Positions 28,684 to 38,354 of a stretch of 53,101 nt of DNA are shown here, in pieces. This DNA is from Salinivirgaceae bacterium (GTDB lineage: Bacteria; Bacteroidota; Bacteroidia; Bacteroidales; SZUA-534), in NCBI GenBank assembly GCA_016342715.1, contig JAEINW010000011.1:1-53101 (forward strand), in the 5' to 3' direction. The first letter of the stretch is position 1, and every line of letters starts with the position of its first letter. Both the position numbers and the translations under genes were made by a program. The notes under the pieces were generated by a model, which saw only the letters and a list, made by a program, of their open reading frames with translations, ran no database searches and was not told the origin of the DNA.

Positions 28684-29616
28684 CTAATCTCTTATACACC
28701 TAACCGAGTATCCATGGCTCTTAGTATAATTGTACCAAAACGTACTGGCATATATATAATTAACAGATAGTACCCATGCATTGGCATCATCAAACTGAGT
28801 TGAAGACCACCAACGACCTCCATCTCCCAAACTATGAAACAAATCACTGCGACAGCCTCCAGGTAACGCTGTAAAACCGCTACTATTATTTGCACCTTCG
28901 TTCGGACTATTCCAATGAGAAGTTCCACTTTCTTTTAGCTTACCTCCTGCAACTTCTTCCCCACCAAGAAAATCAACTAGGGCAATCCATTCTTCATCTG
29001 TTGGAATGTGCCAACCTTTAGGGCATAATTTATTTGTATTCACTGCATGCCAGTTATAAAGGGCTCCATAAGTGTCGCTATACATTGCCTTATTGTTATC
29101 AAACCAACAAAAAGCTGATGTTGAGAGGGTATTCCATGCAATATCATTTTCTTCCAATGGAATAGAAGTACCATCATTATTTTTGGTTGTTTTTAGGTTT
29201 TCTCCCATCCATAATTGATTTCCTATTTTAACTATTGAATAAGTATTACCTTCAATATCCACTAGAACAGAGCTTAGAGTAATAAAAAAACTTGTTATCT
29301 TACCTGTTGGATTGTGGATGACTTTTATATCGGTTGATTCAGAAAGAATCGAACCATTTTCCGGTGAAGTGCTTATATCTCTGTTTTCAAAATCAGAATA
29401 AATAATATTTTCTGTTTGCCCATTATCAAATGCGAGAGTTATCACAAGCCCTGAAAGGTCTAATACTTCAGACATATAGTATTCTACCTTAATTGGAGGT
29501 GTTTTCACTGAAATACTACTTAACTCTATTGGTTTAGGATCATCATTTTCGCATGACATTAATATAAATAGAATTCCTATGACTAAAAAAGTAGGGTTAA
29601 ATTTTTTCTCTCTCAT
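28684..29616 (-). CDS. Lipoprotein with FISUMP (Fibrobacter succinogenes major paralogous) domain
   Basis: Lipobox ILMSCEND; IGNQLWMGENLKTTKNNDGTSIP, YGALYNWHAVNTNKLCPKGWHIPTDEEW, WWSSTQFD, GYSVRCIRD. Confidence 0.9.
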   Translation of the reverse strand: MREKKFNPTFLVIGILFILMSCENDDPKPIELSSISVKTPPIKVEYYMSEVLDLSGLVITLAFDNGQTENIIYSDFENRDISTSPENGSILSESTDIKVIHNPTGKITSFFITLSSVLVDIEGNTYSIVKIGNQLWMGENLKTTKNNDGTSIPLEENDIAWNTLSTSAFCWFDNNKAMYSDTYGALYNWHAVNTNKLCPKGWHIPTDEEWIALVDFLGGEEVAGGKLKESGTSHWNSPNEGANNSSGFTALPGGCRSDLFHSLGDGGRWWSSTQFDDANAWVLSVNYIYASTFWYNYTKSHGYSVRCIRD

Positions 29617-29662
29617 TTGTCTGAGTATTAATTAGTATTCATACATTAATTATGCGCTGAAT

Positions 29663-29793
29663 TGGGTAACGGTTTGAATAAACGCAGTAAGGGTTTTAAA
29701 TACTAAAACTTTCTGTTAACACTAACTTAGTTTAATGAACCTAACTTTGAGTTTAGCAATTTGCCCTTATTGCGTTTATTTTGAGTTCCCCAA
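29663..29793. repeat. Long inverted repeat carrying TTGGGnAAC motifs (boundary motif copies 2 and 3)
   Basis: TTGGGTAAC..AATAAACGCAGTAAGGG (29663-29694) and CCCTTATTGCGTTTATT..GTTCCCCAA (29764-29793); 16/17 in the inner stem. Confidence 0.75.
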
Positions 29794-29813
29794 CGTACTC
29801 CTTTCATCCATTC

Positions 29814-30458
29814 TTATTCTTTCATTATACGTTTTATTAATTTTCCTTTATTAGTTTCAATATTCAGAATATAAACACCTGTTTTAACTTCATATAAACT
29901 CAATTCATTTAAAGGTTTATTAACTTCAATAATTTTAGAACCTAATATATTAAATAAACAAATTGATAAAATCTGTATATCATTGTTTACTTCAAAAAAC
30001 AAAATATCACTTGCTGGATTTGGGTAAATACTGACAAGTTTTGTTAGTTCATTTTCAGAATTTGGTAAAACAACAGTTTGCGTTAAAGGTGTTGTAAATT
30101 CTAATGTCGCAGTATCCGTTAGTGAATAATAATCACAAGTTTCCTGTGAAATAGAATTGTAAATTTCTACGTTTAAAGTATAATTATTACTGCCAGGGTC
30201 GATAGGAATTTGTATAATTCTATCATCGCATATTACAACTGTTGCTTCTGTAAACCAATAACATACAGATAAGTTAATGGTATCGTCAACAACACTATAT
30301 GTATGGCTTAAATAACCTATTTCATATCCTTCACAGACTTCTAATGTAACATCGATTGCTTCTATATCAGATGGTGTTACACTTACATTCTCTATTGTTT
30401 GACCATTTATCATCATTAAAAACAATGAAAATAAACTCGTTAAAAATATTTTTTTCAT
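29814..30458 (-). CDS. Secreted protein with T9SS type A C-terminal sorting domain
   Basis: Signal MKKIFLTSLFSLFLMMINGQ (ORF track start is 30506); C-terminus LVSIYPNPASDILFFEV..GVYILNIETNKGKLIKRIMKE. Confidence 0.85.
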   Translation of the reverse strand: MKKIFLTSLFSLFLMMINGQTIENVSVTPSDIEAIDVTLEVCEGYEIGYLSHTYSVVDDTINLSVCYWFTEATVVICDDRIIQIPIDPGSNNYTLNVEIYNSISQETCDYYSLTDTATLEFTTPLTQTVVLPNSENELTKLVSIYPNPASDILFFEVNNDIQILSICLFNILGSKIIEVNKPLNELSLYEVKTGVYILNIETNKGKLIKRIMKE

Positions 30459-30526
30459 GATAATATAATTTAAAAAGTTAATTAAAACTGTGAGTTGTAC
30501 AATCAACTCACAGTTTTTCTAAAATT

Positions 30527-33500
30527 TTAATCTTTTAATAATGTTTTAGCATCAACTATTTGACCATCGCAAACTAATGCAACTGTGTAAAATCCAAATT
30601 GATAACTTGAAATATCAATTGTGGTTTCAAATATTGATGTATCTAAAATATAATTATTTGATGTACCAGTATTTGTGCCTATTACCATTAAATAGGCAGA
30701 AGTGGCATCTTGTGCTTTATAATTAATCGTTACTTGATTTGATGCTGGATTTGGAACTAAAGGTTCCAATGAATACGGATTTACTTTTACTTCTATCTCA
30801 TCATAATCTTTATAGCCATCAGTATCGGCAATAACTTCTAATTTATACTTTTTGGTTATGTTTGGTGAAACGGTTAAATCTTTTCCGGTATAAATTAAAT
30901 TACCTTCCAAGTCATACCAGTTGTAAATAGCGGCTTCACTGATTTCTTCAGCACTTATTGTAATACTTTCATTTTTATCAATTTCTTTATCTTCGCCTGC
31001 ATCTGCATCAAAGATTGGTCTTGGTTTTTTTCTAATGATAAATGTTTCACCACCAATTACTTCACCGGTAGAAGCGTCTTTTTGAATTACATGATAAGTA
31101 TATTCTGTTTTATCAGTAATTTCTTTTGTTAAAAAATTAAAATCTAAAGTCAATAATCCCATTTCGTTGGGTTCAAACTGAATATTATCAAGAATTACGT
31201 TATTACCTTTAACTAATTTTTTATTTTCTTCATAAGTGGGATCTATTAATTGGGCTTGTTTTCCACCATGTTCCCAAGCATTGAAAAGAATGTCATCCAT
31301 TTTTATTGAAACTTCTGCTTCGTCAAAAAGTGCTTTTCCTTGTTCGTTGGTTGCTTTTTGAAGTTCAATAAAAAAAGTTCTTGCTGTATTTGAAATATTT
31401 GAAACAAATACAGATGCCGTTGTTTCAGTTTCAAGGTCAACGATTGTTAGATTCTTCCAAGCCAAATTATTATTATTTCTAACCATTATATTTGGATTTT
31501 CAGTCATAGGTGAAGCCAAAGGATCGTCAGTTGCGTCAATTCTTGACAGTAAACAAAAATGATGAGGGTTATCATTGTCAGAATAATCATCAGGATTTGG
31601 AACAACCCAAGGTAATTCAATAATTACTTCTTGTCCAGGTTCTATTACTGGTATTGTTGCAATATATGGTAATTCACCACCCAAAGGGTCTCCATCATCA
31701 TTTGTTAAAGTACCGTCCCAATTATCTGACCAAGCCAGAGCAGTATTGGCTTTTGCCCAATTTAATGTAAGTGTTTCATCTCCATTTGAAGCAACACAAC
31801 TTTTATTAATGACTCTTACATATATATAATTGGGACTTTCATCACTTTTATATTCAGGGTTTTGGTGCTCTAATCCGTTATCATTTGTGTTTCTTACCCA
31901 AATATCTTCACTTGTCCACATATTATCTGTGGTTGGATTAGGTTCTAAACCCATATCATCTGGTCTGTCTTTTACATACAAATCTAATGTAGGCGAGTTC
32001 ATTTCTTGTGCTAATTGGACTGCCGCAAAAGCATCAACTAACCCATATCCCATTTCTTCGTTCCATGTACCGTTTGGTCTTTCAGAAGTATTATCATAAC
32101 TATAACCGCCAACCTTTTGTGCTGTACTTTCAATAATGTCTCTTACTTGTTCTCCACTTAAACAAGGGTTTACAGATAAAACTAATCCGGCAAGACCTGC
32201 AGCGTGAGGACAAGCAGATGATGTACCATTGAATTTAGAAAAATAATCTAAATAACTTGAATAATTAGGATTGGTTTCATACATTGGATTGTACCCATTA
32301 TTCCCTTGTCTGTCAGTTGTAGGTATTAAAACACCTGGGGCAATTATATCCAATTCAAGCCCGAAAGAACTTCCCCAATTTGTTTCCCCGTCACAAGATG
32401 CTGGGTTTTTTCTTTCACCACAAGGCGACATTGCACCAACAGCCAATATATCTTCATTTGAATTTGCTGGATAATTAACACTGCTATTTGAATTACCCGA
32501 AGAGAAAATAATTATTGTTCCTAAACCATTTCTTCCATTTAAAAGGGCGTTTTCTATAGCATTATCTATAACTTCAAATTGGACACCAGAACGCCAAGAG
32601 TTGCTAATAATATCAGCACCATTATCAACAGCCCAATTAATTCCATCTGCTCTTCTTATCCTACTATTTGCAGTTCCAGAAAGGCTATTACTTATTGACA
32701 TTATTCTACATAATGGAGAAATTCCTGTAACACCTTCATTGTTATCTTTATCTGCACCTATAATTCCTGCACAAGCAGTCCCGTGACTTCCTAAAACTAA
32801 ACTAGGGGACGATAAACTTTCTGTATCAAAACTTAGAGGGTGTAGATTATTAATGTCTGGGTGGTCAAATTCTATTCCATGATCGAGAACAGCAATTGTA
32901 ATATTATTATCTCCTTCTGTAATATTCCATGCATCACACATGTTAATATCTAATCCAACTGTTCCACCATTTTGTCCTGTATTATTTAATCCCCATTGAT
33001 CTGCAAAAAATGGGTCGCTACTACATAGTAAATCATTATATGTTAGTAAATCAGGGACAGATGCAGAAAACAAGCCTGTCTCAAAAAAATAATTTGCAAT
33101 TTCGAGTGAATTTTCTATAGTTGTTTTTGTGCATTTTAGAGTATACCAAAGAGGCATAAATTGATTTTGTTCAACTATAACAACATTTTTGTTATTAGCA
33201 ATAGTTTGTAATGTAGCTAAGTCAGCATTTTGTTTCAATTTAACGTAAAAGAAACTTGAAAGACCAATTCTTTCACCATTTTCTACACTCGTAAAACTTG
33301 GTAAAACAACATCAATTTTATCATTATTTCTGAGAATATTTATTTTTTGATAATATTCTGTATTAGATGGTTCAATTTCAAATTCTAACTCCGACCACTT
33401 GTTTATAATACCATTTATTGATACATTCTCTGCTTCAAGTTCAAACTGTTTAAAATTCAAATCGTTTATAGAAGTTTTTTGAAAATTATTTTCAGCACTT

Positions 33501-33625
33501 ATGTATAAGAATTTTTTATCTAAATTTAGATATATTTTATTTCCTTTGTAGTAGTAATAATCACTTTGAGCAAAAGATATCAAAGGAAGTATTAAAAGGA
33601 ATAAGACTAGTATTTTTATTTTCAT
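30527..33625 (-). CDS. Subtilisin-like S8 serine peptidase with T9SS sorting domain
   Basis: Catalytic motifs AVLDHGIEFDHPDI, GSHGTACAGIIG, FNGTSSACPHAAGLAGL; C-terminal LVPNPASNQVTINYKAQ..FYTVALVCDGQIVDAKTLLKD. Confidence 0.95.
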   Translation of the reverse strand: MKIKILVLFLLILPLISFAQSDYYYYKGNKIYLNLDKKFLYISAENNFQKTSINDLNFKQFELEAENVSINGIINKWSELEFEIEPSNTEYYQKINILRNNDKIDVVLPSFTSVENGERIGLSSFFYVKLKQNADLATLQTIANNKNVVIVEQNQFMPLWYTLKCTKTTIENSLEIANYFFETGLFSASVPDLLTYNDLLCSSDPFFADQWGLNNTGQNGGTVGLDINMCDAWNITEGDNNITIAVLDHGIEFDHPDINNLHPLSFDTESLSSPSLVLGSHGTACAGIIGADKDNNEGVTGISPLCRIMSISNSLSGTANSRIRRADGINWAVDNGADIISNSWRSGVQFEVIDNAIENALLNGRNGLGTIIIFSSGNSNSSVNYPANSNEDILAVGAMSPCGERKNPASCDGETNWGSSFGLELDIIAPGVLIPTTDRQGNNGYNPMYETNPNYSSYLDYFSKFNGTSSACPHAAGLAGLVLSVNPCLSGEQVRDIIESTAQKVGGYSYDNTSERPNGTWNEEMGYGLVDAFAAVQLAQEMNSPTLDLYVKDRPDDMGLEPNPTTDNMWTSEDIWVRNTNDNGLEHQNPEYKSDESPNYIYVRVINKSCVASNGDETLTLNWAKANTALAWSDNWDGTLTNDDGDPLGGELPYIATIPVIEPGQEVIIELPWVVPNPDDYSDNDNPHHFCLLSRIDATDDPLASPMTENPNIMVRNNNNLAWKNLTIVDLETETTASVFVSNISNTARTFFIELQKATNEQGKALFDEAEVSIKMDDILFNAWEHGGKQAQLIDPTYEENKKLVKGNNVILDNIQFEPNEMGLLTLDFNFLTKEITDKTEYTYHVIQKDASTGEVIGGETFIIRKKPRPIFDADAGEDKEIDKNESITISAEEISEAAIYNWYDLEGNLIYTGKDLTVSPNITKKYKLEVIADTDGYKDYDEIEVKVNPYSLEPLVPNPASNQVTINYKAQDATSAYLMVIGTNTGTSNNYILDTSIFETTIDISSYQFGFYTVALVCDGQIVDAKTLLKD

Positions 33626-33774
33626 TGTTTTATGGTTTAAAATTACTAAATGTTTTTCACTTCTCTAATTTCACTTTTAATTATGGCGGGTAGAGATGTA
33701 AAATATCTAGTAACTTAATCCAAATATTTCGTTTTCTGTTTCTGTATTTGTAACCGTTTTCCATTTTTGGTATG

Positions 33775-33783
33775 TTGGGTAAC
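33775..33783 (+). repeat. TTGGGTAAC boundary motif, copy 4
   Basis: GTTGGGTAACGATTTG..CGCATAAGG, similar to 29663-29694. Confidence 0.6.
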
Positions 33784-33859
33784 GATTTGTATATATTCGC
33801 ATAAGGTGTCAATATATTTCATTATTAGCTATATATCTACAACTAATTATTTTGTTAAA

Positions 33860-33884
33860 CGATTAACAAACGACTCGTTAATCG
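33860..33884. repeat. Inverted repeat upstream of the S8 peptidase gene
   Basis: CGATTAAC-aaacgactc-GTTAATCG. Confidence 0.45.
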
Positions 33885-34126
33885 AATAAATTTCAACTTT
33901 ACAATATAAAAATACAATTTTTTTACAGAAACAAAACATAAAAACATAAATATGTCATTATGTTTACACTGTTATAAAATATATTCTCCCCTTTTATCAA
34001 TAGTTTAATGCTATTTAGGTGGATTAATTCTTTCTTATATTAAAACTTCTAACTATCGTTTAATTCAGATTATAAGCGGGTAATGCCGCAACAAAGTTTT
34101 TGTAAAATAATTTTATCCTCCCCAGC

Positions 34127-34163
34127 CCTCCTTAGTAAGGAGGCCTGTCTGCCGATAGGCAGG
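34127..34163. repeat. Double-hairpin intergenic repeat
   Basis: CCTCCTTA-g-TAAGGAGG followed by CCTGtCTGCCgatAGGCAGG. Confidence 0.6.
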
Positions 34164-34235
34164 GAGTTAGTGAGTACTTTCAATGAAACTTGTGTGGTTA
34201 AAAATTGAAGCAAATTTTAAAATTTTATTCAATGT

Positions 34236-34287
34236 AGTTACTCACTTCGTTCACGAGAATGCTTTATTATTCGCAAGTGCTCATGAG
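34236..34287 (-). repeat. Two tandem CTCATGAGC-type dispersed units
   Basis: Minus strand CTCATGAGCACTTGCGAATAA and CTCGTGAACGAAGTGAGTAAC, 31 nt apart; matches 16500-16550. Confidence 0.6.
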
Positions 34288-34469
34288 CTTGCAAACAAGG
34301 TTTGCTAAGTTCCACCCTTTTTTAAGGGAGGTTCGGAGGGTTACTTTTTTATCATATAATGGAGTTAAGTCGTCATATAAAATGTTTACAGATTATACAA
34401 TAGTTTCAATCGAAGCACTCTCCATTGCTTACAGATGAGATTCCGACATTAGTTGGGAGAGGGGAAGAA

Positions 34470-34970
34470 CTAAAGTTGTAAAGTGGAACTAAATAACTCC
34501 ACAATTACATTAAGCACATATTTGTAAGCATTCTGCCAATTTTGCTTGTATGAATGCTTTAATTTCTTTTTCTGGTTATCGACAACTTTAATTGAAAGAG
34601 AAACCAAATTTAGCATTAATACATGAGGGTAAAACTATTGAAAAATTTCAATCGCTTTTCTGTAAGCAAAATGCTCAATTTTCATTTTAGCTTTTTAAAA
34701 GCCTCTTCAACTCTCCACCTTTTATTAAAGAGCTAGTTAATGTGTTTGGCTATATGCTTTTGTTGATTGATCAATGAGGAAACAAGAATTTATGTTTCGT
34801 CAGTTTTAATTTGATCTTTGTGACTCGGATTTTTGTTGGATAAGCTTTCATATTGTTCTTAACGGCATTTTCTTTTGGAGACGTGTTCCAATTGCAGATA
34901 AAGTCTATATTATCATTGCCAAGGACTTTTCGAGCAAAAATAGTTTTACTAAAACTTGCATACCGAATTT
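34470..34970 (-). pseudogene. Decayed IS4-family transposase (C-terminal part)
   Basis: Minus-strand fragments YASFSKTIFARKVLGNDNIDFICNWN, NKRWRVEEAFKKLK, KIEHFAYRKAIEIFQ, VLMLNLVSLSIKVVDNQKKKLKHSYKQNWQNAYKYVLNVIVELFSSTLQL*, separated by frameshifts and stops. Confidence 0.8.
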
Positions 34971-35159
34971 GATATTATTACTTAGTTTTACCCATTAAGT
35001 TTTGTTTGCCGATTTTTTGCGGTCTTATACCGAATAATAATACCATACTCTGGGAAAGAAAATTAGTTTTGAACATGATTTTTTTTTATGCTGTTAACAT
35101 AGAAGTTAAATACAAAACAAAAGCAACAAAAATGAGTTATATCATTTAATTTAAGTGAA

Positions 35160-36392
35160 ATGAAAATGTTAGCAATTATATTATTCCTAAGCTTCATTCT
35201 TTGTATTGATATTTATTCCTTTTTTGGATTAAAATCATTTTTTGCCGACCATCTAACTGTTTTTTACATAGTTTATTTCGCCAGTGTGATATTAGGAATC
35301 ATTGGTATTGTTACTATGTTTAAAATGTTTGGCACAGGTGTATTAAACCAAACTGTAATACAAAATGGAATTATTGGCTTAGCCTTTAGTATTATCGTTG
35401 CAAAACTGTTTTTTACTTCATTTTTTTTGGTTGAAGATATCATGCGCGGATTTCTTTGGCTTTTCCAATCGGCGGTTCATTTTCGTTTGGCAGAGTTTAT
35501 TTCACGATCCTATGTTTGGGGATTGGCCTCTTTAATTGTAGGATTAACTTTTATGTTCTTACTGAATTTTGGGGTTTGGTTTGGTAAATATCACTACAAA
35601 GTGCATCATAAAGTTTTGGAATTTGAAAATTTGCCTGCCGCTTTCGATGGTTTTAAAATCGCCCAATTATCTGACCAACACTTAGGTACTTTTGATAGAA
35701 AAAATAAAGTCCAACAGGGCTTAGATATTTTAAAAAACCAAAAGGCCGATTTATTAGTTTTTACTGGAGATATGGTGAACAATAAGGCCGAGGAAGCATT
35801 GCCCTATATTGAAATGTTTAAAGAGCTTGAAGCTCCCTATGGAAAATATACCATTTGGGGAAATCATGATTATGGAGATTATGTGCGCTGGAAAAATGAC
35901 GACGAAAAGGATAATAATTTAGCTAAACTAGAGCAATTAGAAAAGCAAATGGGCTTGGAGTGGCTAAACAATAGGAATGTACCACTAACAAAAGATGGAG
36001 ATACTATTTATTTGGCAGGTGTTGAGAATTGGGGTTTGCGGCCATTTCCTCAGTATGGTAAATTTGAGGAAGCAATTAGGGGGTTAAATTCTGATGATTT
36101 TATCGTGTTACTTTCTCATGATCCTACCCATTGGAGCGAAGTGGTTAACAAAGCAGAAACAAAGGTTGAACTTACATTAAGTGGACATACGCATGGCATG
36201 CAATTTGGATTTGAAATTGGTAAATATCGTTGGAGTCCGGTAAAATATAAATATAAAAACTGGGCCGATTTTCATGAATTTAATAAACGGTTTTTATACG
36301 TAAATAGGGGTTTTGGTCATATTGGCTATCCGGGTAGAGTTGGTATTCGGCCCGAAATTACTGTAATTGAATTGCGAAGAAAGTTAAATTAA
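35160..36392 (+). CDS. Membrane-anchored calcineurin-like metallophosphoesterase
   Basis: N-terminal TMs; IAQLSDQHLGTF, FTGDMVNN, IWGNHDYGDY, LSGHTHGMQ. Confidence 0.93.
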   Translation: MKMLAIILFLSFILCIDIYSFFGLKSFFADHLTVFYIVYFASVILGIIGIVTMFKMFGTGVLNQTVIQNGIIGLAFSIIVAKLFFTSFFLVEDIMRGFLWLFQSAVHFRLAEFISRSYVWGLASLIVGLTFMFLLNFGVWFGKYHYKVHHKVLEFENLPAAFDGFKIAQLSDQHLGTFDRKNKVQQGLDILKNQKADLLVFTGDMVNNKAEEALPYIEMFKELEAPYGKYTIWGNHDYGDYVRWKNDDEKDNNLAKLEQLEKQMGLEWLNNRNVPLTKDGDTIYLAGVENWGLRPFPQYGKFEEAIRGLNSDDFIVLLSHDPTHWSEVVNKAETKVELTLSGHTHGMQFGFEIGKYRWSPVKYKYKNWADFHEFNKRFLYVNRGFGHIGYPGRVGIRPEITVIELRRKLN

Positions 36393-36396
36393 TTTT

Positions 36397-38142
36397 TTAA
36401 GCTTGCTTTAAAGGCAAAGTAAAGAAAAAAGTGGAGCCTTTATTTTTTTTAGACTCAAACCAAATTTCACCCTGTAACATTTCAACAAAGGCTTTGCAAA
36501 TTGAAAGTCCTAAACCTGATCCGCCGTAATTGCTTGTAATAGAGTCTCGGACTTGATTAAACCTTTTAAATACATGTTCGTGGAATTCTTCTGGAATACC
36601 TATTCCTGTATCCGTAATCCTTACATGAAGCATATCAATATCTTTTTTGCAGCTGAGATTAATAGAACCTCCTTTTTTGGTGAATTTTAGCGAATTTTTA
36701 ATGAGGTTTGTGAGTATTTGTTTTAATTTCAGATAATCAGTTTTAATAGTAAATTCATTATCAAGTAATAGGTTAATATTCAAATCAACACCGTTGATTT
36801 CAGCTTCTAGCGAAAAAAAATCTTTCAAATCATTAATAACTTTATTTACATAAACAGGTTCTATAAAAACCGTCATTTGGCCTGCTTCAACTTTTGAAAT
36901 GTCAACTAAATCGTTAATAATACCCAGCATTTGCCTTCCACTTTGATTAATAATCTGCAGAAACTTTTCCTGTTTTTCGCCTTCAATATTAGGTTCTCGA
37001 AGTAATTGAGCAAAACCTAAAATTCCGTTCATTGGGGTTCTAATTTCGTGACTCATATTTGCTAAAAAAGCGGATTTTAGCCGATCGCTTTCTTCAGCTT
37101 TTTCTTTGGCAATGTTCAATTCTACTTTTTGCTCTTTTAATATTGAGTTTAATGTTTTTAGATTGATGTTTTTTTGTTTTAATTTATTTTTAGTTTTTTC
37201 TAGTTCTATATTTTTTTCAAGAATTTCTTGTTCATATAATACTCTGCCGGATATATCTCTCACATAGGCTTGAAGCAAATTATTATATATTTTTTTTGTT
37301 TTCATTTCAATAGGAACAAAAGTTCCATCTTTTCTCTTTAACATGCGAACTTTTCGAATGGTTTTCCCATCAAATACTAAATCGTATCGGAGTGGATATT
37401 TTTCAAGTTCACCTTCGGCAAATAAATGTGAAATGTTATGGTTAAGAATTTCATCTAATGTGTATCCTGAAATTTTTGCAATGCTTTTATTCGCATTAAT
37501 AACTAATCCTTTATTATTCCCAATTAGAACCCCATCCACAGCATCGTCAAATAATATTTTATAGTTTTCGTTGCTAATTTTTAATTTTTCTTCGTTAATT
37601 TTTTTAAATGAAATATCGCGCAATACACAATGAAAAAAGAATCTGTTTTGGAAATCTATTTTTGTTAACAGTACTTCGGCATCGAAAAGTTCGCCATCAG
37701 CTCGTTTATGTACCCATTCAAAGCGATGGCTTCCATTCTGAAAGGCAATTTCCATCATTTCTTCAGATTTTGTGATAGAAAGGGCATTGTTTGGCTGGAA
37801 TTCGGGTGATAATATGGATGGGTATGTATTAAACACCTCTTGTCTTGTTTTAAAGCGCAACATTTTTAGTGCGGCTTTATTGCAATCAATAAAGCGGTTA
37901 TTTTCAATTATCAAAGTAGCATCGGCGTAATGTTCAAAAAGCTTTCTAAAATGTTCTTCGCTATTTTTAATTCGACTATAATTTTCATTTTTTTCATCAA
38001 CCAACTCTATATTTTTAGCTAAGTTATTTAGCAGATCATTTAATTTGCTCAAATTATGTTGTGATTCTTCATCACTGCAGTTAATTAAATTGGCAACATT
38101 ATTAATGTCTCTTAATTCTTTTAATAGTTTTGTTGAACTCAT
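36397..38142 (-). CDS. PAS-domain sensor histidine kinase
   Basis: PAS repeats; FLANMSHEIRTPMNGILGFAQLL, TGIGIPEEFHEHVFKRF, GGSGLGLSICKAFVE. Confidence 0.95.
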   Translation of the reverse strand: MSSTKLLKELRDINNVANLINCSDEESQHNLSKLNDLLNNLAKNIELVDEKNENYSRIKNSEEHFRKLFEHYADATLIIENNRFIDCNKAALKMLRFKTRQEVFNTYPSILSPEFQPNNALSITKSEEMMEIAFQNGSHRFEWVHKRADGELFDAEVLLTKIDFQNRFFFHCVLRDISFKKINEEKLKISNENYKILFDDAVDGVLIGNNKGLVINANKSIAKISGYTLDEILNHNISHLFAEGELEKYPLRYDLVFDGKTIRKVRMLKRKDGTFVPIEMKTKKIYNNLLQAYVRDISGRVLYEQEILEKNIELEKTKNKLKQKNINLKTLNSILKEQKVELNIAKEKAEESDRLKSAFLANMSHEIRTPMNGILGFAQLLREPNIEGEKQEKFLQIINQSGRQMLGIINDLVDISKVEAGQMTVFIEPVYVNKVINDLKDFFSLEAEINGVDLNINLLLDNEFTIKTDYLKLKQILTNLIKNSLKFTKKGGSINLSCKKDIDMLHVRITDTGIGIPEEFHEHVFKRFNQVRDSITSNYGGSGLGLSICKAFVEMLQGEIWFESKKNKGSTFFFTLPLKQA

Positions 38143-38354
38143 AAATACTTTTGTTATAAAATCACAAAAAACAGTAGTTTTATCCTTTGATAAAAAATTA
38201 GGTGACTTGGATAATAGTTATTGACGAATGGTTTAAATTTACACAAATATAAAGCTATACCTACGGGTTGAAGTATGATGCACGTCATAAATAAAACTTA
38301 AATAGGTTGAATGAAAGCCTTATTTTTATCAATTTTGATAATTAAATATTTAGA

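Noticed and set aside
29663-29793. Classical integron attC site
   Set aside because: GTTRRRY-like and RYYYAAC-like boxes occur but in the wrong order or with mismatches (ATTGGGT, CCCCAAC), and no integrase is visible; kept only as a hypothesis in the cassette finding.
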